From Fratercula arctica (taxonomy: Eukaryota > Chordata > Aves > Charadriiformes > Alcidae): DNA of 64,000 nucleotides. The DNA lies in the NCBI GenBank assembly GCA_947846985.1, contig CANTUZ010000007.1, positions 29,950,355 through 30,014,354 of the forward strand, read 5' to 3'. Both the position numbers and the translations under genes were made by a program. Positions 26,001 to 39,115 of the stretch are shown here, piece after piece (the stretch's first letter is position 1; the number at the start of each line of letters is the position of its first letter). A model generated the notes under the pieces. The model saw only the letters and a list, made by a program, of their open reading frames with translations. It ran no database searches and was not told where the DNA came from.

Positions 26001-28988
26001 TGAATTAGTACCTTCGTATCTTGGGTCCTAACCCCAGTTTCCGAGTAACGTATTTCAATAATACAAAGTTGTAATCTAAAATTGTAATGTACTGCCTTGC
26101 CTTCAAAAAAACCCAAACAAATGGAAGGAGGGATGAAGAATCCAGGTCTGTCACTGACATTGTAGTTTCAATAAAGAATCTGTTGAAAGATAAAATTATT
26201 AATTTAAGTGCTCTGTTTATGTGGCAGGTGTGTCAAAGCTTGGAATAATGAATTGGAGTTGAATGGTCTCTGGCCACATTTTTGCTTCTTAATATTTGGC
26301 GTGGACAGCAATGCTGACTTGTGCGAAGGGAACTGCTGGGCTCTGGTAGGTTCAGTCTTGTAGGTTCTCTGCCTTATTCTGCTCGGGAGAAGCTAGCAGT
26401 ACCACTAGTCAGTGAAATAACATCTCAATTTGTAATCCTGTATTCCTTTTCTCCCAGAGAAGAACTCGCAGAGCTGGCTGCCACAGTGCCCAGATGCAGT
26501 TATTTTCATTTATGTGAAAGTACATTTATTTGAAAGTGTACAAGCAAAAGGGGACTGACTGAACAGAACTTGATGCAAAATCTCCTTAAACTTCTGTGCC
26601 TTCTGCTTTATTATATAATGACGGTACCTAAAGAGCTTACAGATCAAAGATTTTAAACTTTGTCAGCATATTATGCAAGAGCACTGTGTAGTAGTAAGAT
26701 CCCAGTGAAAGAGGACTCGTTTGCCTGCTTTTTGCAGTAGGTTAGGGTGAAGTACTGAAGCTGTTCACATCATTGTTAGCAGTCTTCATCTTGGTTGCTC
26801 AGTAAATGCTTTGAAACTAAATAACCATCTGCAGTGGACCTGTGTCAGCATAACAAAATATTTTAATATAAAATAAAAAAGGAAAAAGCAGTAATTTGGT
26901 TCACTTAGTTGACAAGATTAATAAATGACAAAATATAAGATGTGGTAATAAAATTAAAGAATTTCCAGACTTCATTAACTACATTTATCTCTTTTCATTT
27001 TCTTGCTCCAAGCTTTTACTTATGTCCCCTTTGGGAGATCAAAAATTTTTCTAAGATCAGAATCTAAGAATTCCTAATTCCTGTCTCAGATGGATCTCTA
27101 TTTCCTGAACTGAGTATACTTCTACTGCAAAATCAAGTGATTTTAAGGCCTTTGTTTACAAACTGTGTGAAAATGACTATGTTTAAACCATAAATATTTC
27201 TTATAATTTTCTTCAGAAGTTAGTTTTTAGAGGAAAAATTCTAGAAGCTTAAACTATTTTTTAGTGGACAGTGTGACCAGTTATGTGTATAAGATGGGAG
27301 TCTGCTATCTCCCCCTTCTGTGGGGAATAAAGAAAAAATCATATCCATTACCTGTGTCAAAATCTATTGTGTGGAGAAGCCCTTTCTCAGCATTCAGCCT
27401 TGCCCTGGCATGATTTTTGTAAAACTGCTCTCAGAACACCTTTGAGAATCCCAGATACACGCTACAGTGATATGTGATTTGAAGAATTGTGAACTAAGCA
27501 GGGAGAGGGGGAAAGGAGGTGATTGCTGCATAAACACATTGTATGAGAATCTTGGGATTAAAAATAAGCATCACTTGAAGGAGATTAATTTGGGTTAAAG
27601 ACCTAATTAGCCTGTCTTTTTACTTCATTGACACGTGTCCTTGTTTCTAAATCCAAACACATTTGGAAATGAAAGGACCACAAGGTACATCTCACTATCT
27701 TTTTCCAAACACAAAGCAAAGGCATTGGAGCAAATTTACAAGTAGATATGTAGGTGTTCTCAGAGTCTGTTTAGTTTATGCTGTGTCCAATAGGGAGGAG
27801 GAAGGTAACTGTACCCCAGTAAGCTGAAGTAAGTGGGATGGAGTCCCTGCATTGCTCTGAGAGAGACAGAGACTTAGATAAAATGTTGATGGTGCTTACG
27901 GATTACAGGGACTGATTGAAAGACAGCTGAAAACTTTTAATATCAGGAGCTTTGGATACAGTACTCAGTAAATTTGAGTAGGTGTGCTCACAAAGAGCTT
28001 CAGTGATTAAAGGTTTTAATAGAATGTATAAAATCTGATAGCAGTATAGCAAGCTAAAACTGAACAGGGTGGTCACAGAGCCATGTACCACTCAAATCAG
28101 AAGAGATAAACTTCTTAATGATTTATTTTTCATGTACTTTCAGAGGTAAATACGTTGCACCTTTTCCAAAGGTAATACACCAAAATTTCAGTGTCTAGCA
28201 ATTTCACAAGTGCATCTTGGGATGAATAAATTATGGGTATGAATAATAGAAGGAATGTGCGAGAGAGTGATTAAAAAATTAAATTGATCTGAGCCTTGAA
28301 GCGGACTGCTCTGCTTTGTGTTTCTAACACATCAAGTTTTTTTTAATTTCCTGCTGACACCCCAGGTTAATTTTTTTGCTGGTAATTAACTTGAAAGCTA
28401 AATGTCCAACCTAAATATGTGTGTATAATTACTAGGTTAGTTACCTGTTCTAAGCAGATAATTTTTTAGTGTCTAAATGTAAGTTACTGTATATTAACTC
28501 CTCTGTATGCCACATGCATGTTATACATCCATTCCTTCCACATAGTAAAATGTCTTTAATTTTTTTCTCATAGCTTTAAGTGATAAAGTATCTTCTGAAA
28601 AAAAATATATTTCTTAGATGCAGTAGTAATTGGAGACTGTTTATTGTTTTTCTACTATTAATATGAAACCACATAGATTTTGTTGAATTTTACTGCACTC
28701 TCAGGAGTGACGGATGCACTCGCCACTTACAGGAGAGATACAGCTTTGAAATGTGAGCCATATTTTTGTCTGAGAGGTGAAACTTTCCCTGTCTTCATGC
28801 AGTGCTTTCTAAAATATTGGAACAGTTGCCCTGGAAATAGCAGAAAGAGTACTTTTTCAGCTAGTAGAATCACAACATTACCACAAATTACAGATGAATT
28901 TCCAGATACTCTTTTCCCAGGGTCTGCTTGTTCAGCAAGCAGCATGTTGGAAAGAGAAGAGAATAAGTTAGAGGTGGAGAAGAAATAT

Positions 28989-29012
28989 ATTATTGTCTTT
29001 ATTATTGTCTTT
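28989..29012. repeat. 12-bp tandem duplication
   Basis: Two exact adjacent copies of ATTATTGTCTTT. A local duplication; no function visible. Confidence 0.9.
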
Positions 29013-30711
29013 ATTTGCAAGACCTTGTTTCCACTGATAACTCAACTGTGGCTAGTAGACATATAATTCTAGCTTTGTGTACTGAGTACAACAGCTTATA
29101 ATCTTTACAAAAAATTTGCGACCCTTCATTTTCAAGTGTCTTTCTCAACCTTAGTAATTTGGAACAGTAGACACAGTAAGTTAACAATCTCAGTAAGATC
29201 TTTTTATTATTATTATTTACTTGCTGTTGGCTAGAAATACAAAAGGTACTTAGTAGTATAAAGTGATTTAAATGGATGTAAAGTGCTCTAAGTTGGCAAA
29301 GGATCTGGCCCGTATAGTGAGAACAGAATGAGAAGGTCTTTGAGACCTGGATTATATTGATGAGATGAGGTATGCAAAGGCTGTTGTTTTTTAGGTTAAA
29401 CAACATTTTTGTTCTGTGGAATAATGGAATTTTAGTCTCCCACATAGAATTTTATTGCTCATGAGCATAACTGTTTAATTTCCGTTCTACCCTTTCTCAT
29501 GCTATTCTGTCCTGCAGGCTCTTCAGAACGATAAAATAAATAATATATATCAAAAACTATGTAATAACAATGAAAAGAATTTCCTGTGTGCTATTTTATT
29601 CATATTGGTTTTGTTTAAAAATATGAAATGATTTTGTGTGGAGGTGTTTGTGAGCATGCTTTTCTAAACTAAATTATTCAGGACATAATTAAAAAAATTC
29701 CCCAAATTCTTTGAGTACTGTTCTGGTAATAGCAGCATTACTAAAGGCACTCCCATACTGCTTTCTTAGTGCCTTTACTACTCATTTTCCATATAACAAA
29801 TGTGATTTCCTGTTTTGCTGAAGATGACAGTCCTAAAGAATGGCATTTGTAAAGCGTGGATATAGACACACCGTCTCTAATGTATGTTAGAGCTGTCTAA
29901 CGTATCTATGTGGTACCTGCTTAAGTAGTAGTGGTTTAAGAATCAAAAGCATTAATAGATAGTAAGTACTTAATGGATGGTAAAGTCAATTTTCTGTCAC
30001 AGAGCATGGATAAGCATTATAATACTGCAACAGTTGAAAGTCTCTATCGATATCTAGCTCGAATGAGTATCTTCTATGGATTTGTTGCAATTTAGCCTGC
30101 AGTGCTGCAGAAGTGTGTGCAGTTTGCATAGTAAGTAGAAGAATCACAGAAGCTACTTCGTTGGTCTAGTCGGCATTCAAAGAGTTCAGGATTTTGAGTC
30201 TGTAGTTTTTAAACCTGAACTTCACTAAAGTTGGTACTACCACACCTATGCTTGCTTGTTATTTTTCTACTGAAGATATGTTTACATTTTCTTTTCTATA
30301 ACAGGAAAATATAAGCATTTTGGTCTCATGAGTATCACAGAATAGCACTGAGCACTATTAAGAACTTGAGAAATTTTGTTTGCATGTTTGGTTGGGAATC
30401 ATACGAGGACTCGACTCAAAGAGATCCTGAACAAAACAGAGTGAGCAGGTTGAGCCAGGACTGAGGAAAATCCCTTGATAAGTAAGCGGAGTATTCAGCT
30501 CATTCTCACTCATAAGAAGAGACTTCTTATCCTTAGATTGGAAGTCCTGGGACTGGCAGACAACTATTGTTAAAACAAAAAGTTGAAAAAGGAAAAAGAA
30601 AAATGTTGACTTTGCCAATATGTGGCCAGAAACTCCCAAGTAACTTGATATTGTTCATTGTGTAAAATTTAATTTAATCTATAAGAAGAAAGCAAACCTT
30701 GAGACTTCATA

Positions 30712-30736
30712 TAAGTGAACTAAAACTGTTCACTTA
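30712..30736. repeat. 9-bp inverted repeat
   Basis: TAAGTGAAC and GTTCACTTA are exact reverse complements with a 7-base loop. It lies only about 30 bases from a second foldback (30768-30816). Confidence 0.8.
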
Positions 30737-30767
30737 AATATTTTCATTACTAAGTGTGTGTGCTTAC

Positions 30768-30816
30768 ATAGATATCTATCTCCCTATGTCAATATGCATG
30801 GGGAGATATAGATATA
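30768..30816. repeat. Imperfect foldback of about 20-bp arms
   Basis: The left arm around ATAGATATCTATCTCCCTATG pairs with CATGGGGAGATATAGATAT across an 8-base loop, with one 2-base bulge and one mismatch. Part of the pairing comes from low-complexity GATA/TATC sequence, so chance is possible. Confidence 0.65.
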
Positions 30817-33800
30817 AAACACTCATGCTAGGATTAGCTGATTTTAAAATTCATTAACTTCCTGAATTTTACATCTGGCTTGCTATGTTTTCTGAAATGT
30901 AAGGAGAGTAGAAGGTCCCATGAGTTACACTGACGACCAAAGCAAAGATGTCCAAATTAGTAACTGCTAAAGTGAGCTCTGTATCTCTTTTTATCTGAGG
31001 CAGGTAGGTGGGCAGATTTGTAAGACTGGCTTAGCACCTTCGCTTTACTAACTCTTTTGTCAGTTCATCTCTTCAGTCCATGCCAGGAGATTATAACTAC
31101 TGATGAAATTTATTGACTTACTGCGGCCTCCAAGTAGGCTAAGTCCCTTCCAGAAATAAATCAAAATGAATAGGTGTTCTTTTAGATGAATTAACGTCAA
31201 TGTTTTGCAATAATTTAAAACTGACTGCATGACTTTGGGCTACTGCTGTCTAGAGCATAAAAGGCTATCGTGGCCTTGACAGAACCAAGAAAAGAATGCC
31301 GTGTTCCCTGCTGCTTCTAAGCTTCTAAACACAGATGTGCATTAAATAACATGCCATGCAGCAATCAGGTAAATCTTGTTTATTGGTTACCACTGTTTTT
31401 TTCCTCACTTAAATCTTCTGCATGCGTTCGACAGGGAGTTAGTCTTTGCATTCATATTTTTCTAAGTTACAATTGATTAGAAGAGTATAAAGAACTTTAA
31501 CTCTATAAAGTGGAGCATTGTTTTTATTCATTGCCTTGATATATGGTGGCATAGAAAGGCACACATTATTTACTCTGAACCTCCTTGACAGTATTTAAAA
31601 TAACAAGGCACTCCAGACTGGATTGACAGCATACCTCTGAAAAGAAACTCCAGTAAGATTGCATGTCTCACGTAACCCACTAAGACTTTCTCCAATAAAA
31701 TTCTACTCAAAGAGAACATCTAGTTCTTTCCAAATGCCATTTGAAAATGTGAACTTGCAAAGGTTGTCCTGGGGGTCAGTGATTGGTATTAATGTGTGCT
31801 CAGCAAACAAGTCCGGCTTTGATTACCGGGGGCTGGGATTCCTGCTGCAGAATGGGGAGGAGGCACGCAGTCAGAGAGGGAGAGACAAAGCCACGTAAGC
31901 TTGGAAAGCAGCAAATGGTAAATAGCCATCTCACGCAGTAATTAGCAAGTGGCCTGTACCTTTTAACATGATCTTAGATTTCTAGAGTAAGCAAGAGATT
32001 ATAGAAGGGAATATGAGGGAACTCTTATATTCCTAGACTAATAACTAACAGTATCTGAATCAAACATTGAAATGGTAGAAGAGCCTTTTTATTTCCCAAG
32101 TGTTCCCTTTCCTCTTGAGTGCTTCAGTATTTGCTAAGACCATTTTCTAAGAAATGTAAGAGTGAGTTTTACTGGTATGTTGGGATGGCTGTATGGGAAA
32201 CAGTGAAGGAAAGCTCCTTAAACCAGACATTATTGCGCAGGATGGAGGCTCAGACTTTTTTTTTTTAGCACTGGGTTATAATACCTGGGCATTTTGTCCA
32301 GGCTTCTTGGTAATGCTCATGATTCAAGGGATCATTTCAAGAGTAATGAGTAACTGCCGCTTGAACTTTCTATCTGTGAAGAAGTAATTGAGCTGTTGCT
32401 TCTATCCCTGTTTCTGCTGAGCTCTATTCTTCTTTCTGTCCCATACTCCGTTGCTGGAATATTGCATCATTAGTGAGAGGAGAGAAAAGGGACCAGAGCA
32501 AGGTCAGAGCTTGATTCTTTTGTACCAAGGAAAGAGAGAGGAAGGAGGTGTGAGGCCTGCAAGGTAGAAGAGAGGCAGAAAGGATGAGCTTTTTGCCCTT
32601 TGGGCCTGTGGTCATCACAAACACCTCCCAGCAGCAATGGTGGCAACAGCAGAGAGCTACGGATTAGAAATAAGGGGGGATGTTCAACCTGTGTCCTCAG
32701 CTGGTAGGAGCAAGAGGGTGCTCCCCAGCACCCTGCTGTACTGGGCATCTGGCTCAGTGCCTGTGGCTCTGACAGCCCTCCTGCCAAAGAGCGGCAAGTT
32801 AAGCTCAGAAAGAAAAGCTATTTCTGTGACTCACAGACAGTGTCTTAGTTGGAAGACTGTATTGCCTCATTACTTAGGAGTAAAGCGTAATGAATTTGTG
32901 AAGATATTTACACGTATCACATGCAGTGCATTTCAACGAACTACAAGTATGTTAAAATATCTGATCAACACCTTTGGGGGAAAAAAAAAAAGAAATTATT
33001 ATGTTTTGCTGCCATCTGTAAAATCTTGAGAAATGCTAGCTATGACCCACTGCTACTGTAGCAAGAGAAAATGTCGTGATGAAATGATTACTTAACCATT
33101 AACCAGGAGAAAGAAAATGCACTGCTTCTAATTTTTGAACACTTTATGCTGCACAGCAAATTAGCATTTGTAGGCTTTTCCATCACACTACATTTATCAC
33201 ATTTGAGGTGTAGTTTTAAAAACCCCTCTGGAGAAAATGTAATTTGTTCTCTGTTGCTTGCCCATTCCACTAAAGGCTCATTATTTATAAAATTCTATAG
33301 GGTCTTTCTACAAAAACGCTATCGATCTTTCATTATAGAGTGCCAGCACTTTGATTCATGATCTGAGATGTAAATGTCTCAAACTAGTATATGATCCCAC
33401 CCATTATAACTTCTATTATTAGCATCCATTATAACCCATCTATGCAAGGTGGCAGGCTAGAAGATCATCAAAGAAGGAAATCTTATGCTTGTAAAGACGA
33501 TTTCTTGAAAATATTTTAATCACCAAAATCATAGGACTTTTCTTTTGTATTTTTGTAGAAATATGGATTTCTTGTATTGTTGTTAGTGTTAATATGGTGA
33601 GAACCGGCACAGGTTATTTTTAGAAAGTTTTCAAGGAAACAAAGTCTTCAATGAACATGTTCCGTTCCTGTTCTGAGTTAGTTGTAGTTATAACCTGCTT
33701 AAAATTTGTCACTGAAACTTCTTGAAGGAAACTGAACACTAAATGAAAATACATTCTTAATGGAAAATGTCTGATCATCCTGAAGATTTACATTTTTTTC

Positions 33801-34343
33801 ATGAGAAACCAGAAGCCGACATGTTGGGAAGGGGATGCCAGAACAGTAGATCAGTTTTAACAGAATTCTTTTCAGTCTAATTAGGAAAAAAACCCACAAA
33901 ACAAAAGTGAGGCTGTGGAACGGGGTTGTCAATGTAAGAGAAGAGTTTTATAATCGCTCTTGGTCATTTCAATTATGGTATGATTTGATTATAGTATTAT
34001 CTAGAGAATTTCTTTGCATATGGAAATTCATACACATGTTAGAAAATTCTTGGTCTGAGGAGCACAAAATGGCACTACAGAAGGAGCACGCTGCAGTCCC
34101 TTCCCTGAGGAGGCCTAGGGTCCCCATCCCCTATGGTGGTTCATGGTGTTGTTTAATGGGTTTTTTTATTTTATTTTTGAACTCTTATGCAGTGTTTGGA
34201 ACTAGCAGTTGCTGGTGAGAGTGGAATCATCCAATCTGTTTGGTGGTGGGAATTTATTTGGTTGGTTCTGGGGATTTTTTGCTACACTGTAGTGGAGGAC
34301 TACCTGCCTCTACTGCATTTTTATGTGCTTTTGTGCATTTGTA

Positions 34344-34362
34344 TTTTTTTTTTTTTTTTTTT
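34344..34362. repeat. T19 homopolymer
   Basis: Uninterrupted run of 19 T inside a T-rich stretch. Confidence 0.9.
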
Positions 34363-34929
34363 GTTCGTGTTACAAAAGAATATTCACACCTTCCTGCCAT
34401 TTAATCAAGAGGAAAGAAAAATGAGAGAATGTGCAGATCTTTTGAAAGGTCAGTTATCCCTCTGTATAATAAGTGCTATTTGTGCCATAACTTAACCTCT
34501 CAGTGGAGCAGTGGGGTAAGGATGATTTCATCCTCCTCAGCATTCCCCATTTTAGCATGCTGCTTGCTTTTTGAGAATTATTCCTACCCTGTAAGACTTT
34601 TAGTGAAGATAGGTTTGTATTTGGTGCCGTGGAAGAAGAAAAGTCAATAAGGCTCTGCAAATGAAGAGAGCACGGGGTTGTAAAAATAACATGTTGGTGC
34701 TCTGGGTCTGTGGCACAGGGGAGTATTAACCAGAGGGTAAGAGCAGCAGTGAGAGAAAGCACAGTGAGCACCAAAGGTTAAGTATTTGGAGAAGCTTTGG
34801 GGAACTATGAAAACTCAGCTTTAGAAAAGCTGAAGTTGTTCTTTTGACTGTATATCTGCCAACTTGCGTTGGAAAGCTTGAAATTTTTCTCAGTACATAA
34901 AGACAATAATGCCTGTAACTAAATGTGAT

Positions 34930-35495
34930 GCAGAGATGATGGGGTTTGAGCAGACATTACTACACAGGAGTGAAATTTTGGGGGTATAGTGGTCATGTAA
35001 AGCAGAGAATTCACTGGAGACGCTACCCGGAGCCAGGGTAAAGAGAACAAGTGGGGACGAAATCCAGAGTTGTATTCATTGCCCTCAGGAAACTGGTGTG
35101 GGAATGCTTGAAGAATAGCAGGAGGATAGAAACACAGAGGTTAATGATGATAAGATATCATGAAAAAGCGAGTGGATGATGGGTGTCAGAAGTGGCTGAC
35201 AGGTCAGTTAGGATAAAACAAGTATCGACTCTGAAGTGTAAGCAGTGAGATGTAATTAGAGACTGTGTTGAAAGCAGTGTCAGTGCAGTGCAGGGAGCAG
35301 AGGCTGCGTTGGAGACTGTCTAGAATGGAGTCGGAGCATTTGTTTCCCAGAGAGCAACTGCAACTAGCTCATTCAAAGAGTACAGGGGATAAAAAGAGAA
35401 GAAAAATGGGGTGGTAGTTGGGAAGATGAATGGGAAAGACAAATTACCCAAGAGCAGGTTTTATGTAAGGTGGGAGCAACTAAAACCTGACTTTT
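34930..35495 (-). mobile_element. Decayed L2-type LINE, RT-domain fragment
   Basis: Translated on the minus strand in pieces, this stretch follows the RT domain of L2/CR1-clade LINEs in the right order. Near 35410 is PNYHPIFLLFLSPVLFE, matching the family block SNYRPISLLPILSKVLE. Near 35250 is HCTDTAFNTVSNYI, matching the HHSTETALLKVTNDLL block. Near 35190 is LTDLSATSDTHH, matching the DLSAAFDTVDH block. Near 35060-35000 comes a block resembling the GPLLFSLYTLPLGD...YADDTQ region. Stops and frame changes interrupt it. The catalytic aspartates of the FDTVDH and YADD boxes are not intact, so it is dead. It belongs to a different, older LINE lineage than the CR1 copies around it. The edges are approximate. 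Confidence 0.85.
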
Positions 35496-38400
35496 AAATT
35501 ATAAAAACTGCGATTCCTTGAACCAGTGCAGGAATTGAGATTTGACAGATCGGAAACCTCAAATAACAGATTGAGTGCCAAGACTCTGACAGGTTGCAGT
35601 GCTGTGCTGCACAATAGGCTCCGAGCAGTTCACACTGCTCTTCCTAACCATGGGTGTCTAGGCTGCTGTTTCTCTTAGAGCTTGGGCTATCTGTTATACC
35701 TTCATTAAGGCTTCAAACATTCAGCCATTAATAGTTAATATAGTTCATTGTCATATACTATAGTTAATTTTATATAGATTTGTTATAAAACTCACTGTTC
35801 TAGTTTTCAATACATAAGACTTATCTATTCCATAAAAGATTTTTACCACAAGGTTAACTGGGTGCTCTGTTCATCATTGTTTGGACTTATAATGATGGTA
35901 ATCTTTAAATTATTTAATGCAAAGATATTTTTATTTCTTCTGTGTATTTTTGCAATATATTACATTACATATTTACTATGCATTATAAATAACAAAGAAC
36001 AGATACATAATTAGTATTAATAACACCTTTTCTAACTGCTTACTGAATCTGTTTAGATTGTTAGTAGAAAGAAAGAAGCATAGCCACTTACATTCTCATG
36101 TAGTTCATATAATTAAAAAGAAAAAGAAAAAGTTTTCAGATTCCGTTGAAGTTCAGTACCGTGTCATTCTGGTGGGTTAAGTTTGCTTTTCCACCTCTTT
36201 GTTTAACTGATAGTCATGGAAATGCCTTCTATGAAGTACACAATTGAAGGCAAAGTCTGTCTTTCTTGTCTTGCTTATCTGCCATTAATTACAGTCAGTT
36301 TTTATAGAGCTTTTGTGAATCACCCACAGAATAGCCATAGGACTCCTGTACGTGCGCTGCTGTGTTCACATGCTGCTTCTAAAGGAGTTGTAACTACATT
36401 TGTTGTGAAGATTTCCTAACACCCTCTGTGATAGGTTTCCATCTTTGGTGCTGGCTTTAAAAGTCATGCTGATTTTTTTTTATGGCAAGGAGTCTGCCAT
36501 AGAGGTTTATTTTTGAGTTCTTGCAGGATTTTTTTATTTTATTTTTATCATAAGAAAAGCCTTGCACAGAATATGAAGGGAAAATTTTAATTACTATATT
36601 CTGTTTAGGTTCCATAGTAAGTATAGGAATTACCACTTTGAGGGTTTTAATCTATCATCTTTGAGGATCATAGGATAGATATATGAGATATATGATTCTG
36701 AGAATTTAGAAAATGTACCTCTTTCAGGTATTATGGTGTTACATTGCTGTGATACTGTGATCCATGCAGAAAAAATTTCATGGTTTGCAGAAAGACCTTG
36801 AAGCTTGATCCTAAGTTTATTCTAGTGTAGGGCTGTGCCTTTTGCTGTTCCTATAAGAAGCATGCAGATTTGCTAGCACATCTTTGAACATCTCACACAC
36901 GTGTTCTGTCAGGGTGAGTGAAAAGTAGATTGTTCAAAAATCAATGTGTGTGAAGCACCTTCTAGTCCTGCAAAACACCTGCTTGCTAGCCTGTATGTTG
37001 TCTTCCGAAGCCATTAAACGTGAGAGGCTATTATGGTTTCAAGTGTGAGAACTACAAGAAAGGAATTTCCACTCTTTTTGCTGGAGGGAATGGTTTGACT
37101 TAAACATAGAAGGGTAAAGAAGTGTCACAAGGATAGAAACTTGGGAAGGAGTAGGAGGTGCAAAGGCAATGAATTGCTGAAGCAGCACTGTTCTCCAGGC
37201 TACGTATAAAACACGCTTCGGGTGTCTGAGCAGTCCATTCCCATCAGTAGTAGTCTTCACTCTTTAGAGAAGGGGTATTTAAAGGTGATGGTGGCCAAGT
37301 GCATTGGGAGTTTGTTGTGGAGGTGGCCCATCTGCAGTGCAGGCCAGTGGGACTGGTTTGCACATACTGAGTAGCGGCAGTACTGCGCAGTTAGGTACCA
37401 CTAATGCAGCACAGGAAATGAGTGAAGATTTGTAATGGTAGTACCTTTGTGCTTCAGTTTCTTATTTCTAAAATGGACTATGAGTGCTATGAAGATGAAT
37501 TAACTAGTTATTTGTAAACTATTCAGATACTACACTGGTGAATATCAGAGGTAACCTTAGGAGAGAAAATATTTCTTGTATTTAAGTAGAGTTTTTGGAT
37601 AGCAAGCAATTTGTTAGAAAGGAGAGCATGGATTGTGTGGTGAGCTAAAAGTAAATATTGAATAACTCTGTATTCAGTGAGGCAGGAATCCTGTGGGGAA
37701 AAATGGTATGTGATCATGGAATTGGAAAAATTATAATAATTTGTACTGTTACGTTTGCAGTAACGTAATTCTGTCACTAATTTTTGAGTGATTGATTCTA
37801 CAAATTTCATTAGTTAGCATATTTTGGAAGATCTTGGAAGGTGTATATAAAACATGCATTTATACGCAGAATTATATATGTGGAAGATGCGCTCAGAAAT
37901 GATAGCAGCAGTACTGAGCCTGTTAGATTAGCTGCATAATGTGAACTGTGCAAAGAAGTATCAATGAACTAGCAGTTACTATTCACTTAAGACATCCATT
38001 ACAGGTTGCTTTTAAACTTTTAAATTAAATGTTAACTTTTTAAATTAGGAAATCTCATGAAGAATCTTTGTAGTGGCAACTGTGTGAGAAATCTGTTTCT
38101 CTTTACGTCAATATATTCATAAAATCACAACATTTTTGATCCATACATGTTGCAGATGCCTGAGTGCTTTTTGAATGCTTCAGTAAGACTCCCGCTCCTC
38201 CTCTTACTCTGTTTTTGCTTTGGCTTTCTGTTCTGAAATGTGGACTTTACAGACAGACTGAAGAACAAAGACAACAATCGAGTATGAAACATAGATGGTT
38301 GAAGTCCATTAAATCTGTTTTTCATAACCTTTTGTTTATTTATGTACAAAGATTTTTTTTTACTGCATCATTTATATGGTGAAGAGCACTGCTGAAACTC

Positions 38401-38899
38401 ATATATGGACTAAATGTTTCTTTTGTCCTGACATGAATAGAGTCACGTATTCCTTTCATGAGATACTTGGATTAATCTATTGGCCTCTCTTGGTTTTGAA
38501 TGAAATGTTCTGTGATGGTCGCTGAAACAAAATTGTTTTTTCACTTAATGAATTACTGGTAACTCTAGGGAAAGGATAAGTTAAGTCAAAATGGTTGTTG
38601 TATAAAGTCAATAGAGTTTGGATGGAATTCAGAATGTACGTTGGATTAAAAAAAGTGCATCCACCCTGTCTACTGAAAAGGAAAGAGAGACCTTAACAAT
38701 ATGGATTTCCAATAGCCTAGGCTTTCTCTTCACCTTTCCTGTTTTCTGTACACAGGTATTATAATAGCAGACTAGTTCATTTACATTGTGTAATGAAACC
38801 AGAGACTCATATCTCACCCCGGCTGTTTGTATAAATGAGGTGTATCTTATTTTGGAAGTTTATAGTCCTTATTACCTGTATTACAGTCCTTGTATCTCT
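35496..38899. other. Unique non-coding DNA with one SINE/LINE tail
   Basis: No exon recognised. It holds a MIR/L2-like tail at 37430-37550. The sequence between the L2 fragment and this tail is AT-rich and shows no further L2 motifs that I can follow, so I do not join the two into one element. The open frames are all under 100 codons and unremarkable. Confidence 0.7.
37430..37550 (+). mobile_element. MIR/L2-like 3' tail fragment
   Basis: Contains GTGCTTCAGTTTCTTATTTC then TAAAATGGACTATGAG and GAAGATGAATTAACTAGTTA. This corresponds to the CTCAGTTTCCTCATCTGTAAAATGG...GAGGATTAAATGAGTTAA section shared by MIR SINEs and L2 3' ends. Only this section is preserved, so MIR and L2 cannot be told apart. 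Confidence 0.6.
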
Positions 38900-39115
38900 G
38901 ACTGGGTTTAAGGAAAAATTTTTATGATGAGGGCAGTCAAGCATTGGAACAGGTTGCTCAATAGAGGTTGTGCCATCTCCTTTCTTGGAGGTTTCAAAAC
39001 CAGACCAGATAAAGCCCTGAGCAACTTCATCTATGAGATGGCCCTGCTTTGAGCAGGAGATTGGACTCATATGATTTCCTGAAGTCCCTTCCAGTCTGAA
39101 TTATCTCATGGTCCT
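38900..39115 (+). mobile_element. CR1 LINE, 3' end, plus strand
   Basis: Reads through GAGGGCAGTCAAGCATTGGAACAGGTTGCTC, the counterpart of the CR1 block for the [10 protein letters not shown] motif. It continues through GAGGTTTCAAAACCAGACCAG, GATGGCCCTGCTTTGAGCAGG, ATTGGACTCATATGATTTCC and AAGTCCCTTCCAGTCTGAATTATCTCATGG, which is the 3' UTR and end of CR1. The tail is degraded and only part of the last ORF2 segment is present. A 5'-truncated, diverged copy. Confidence 0.85.

Larger units (their letters stand above)
19241..34929. other. Long unique non-coding stretch
   Basis: No known exon and no interspersed repeat that I can name. The open frames at 28680-29066 (plus), 29011-29445 (minus), 32470-32787 (minus) and 33907-34495 (plus) are 97-144 codons long but have no domain, overlap other open frames and are AT- or low-complexity biased. 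GC-richer patches occur at about 22540-22640, 31790-31900, 32560-32790 and 34060-34140. Several acceptor-like tracts (ending at 20568, 22699, 27030, 29517, 30305) are followed by short open frames with no partner donor or with early stops. Confidence 0.65.

Noticed and set aside
29298..29325. GGATCTGGCCCGTAT, a phrase seen in old amniote repeats
   Set aside because: Too short to separate from chance.
29011..29445. 144-codon open frame on the minus strand, the longest in the window
   Set aside because: Overlaps another open frame on the plus strand, has AT-driven composition, no domain or splice context, and includes a run of N/K codons from low-complexity DNA.
32470..32787. 105-codon minus-strand frame in a GC-richer patch
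   Set aside because: Low-complexity L/S/P-rich translation opposite a purine-rich plus strand; no motif.
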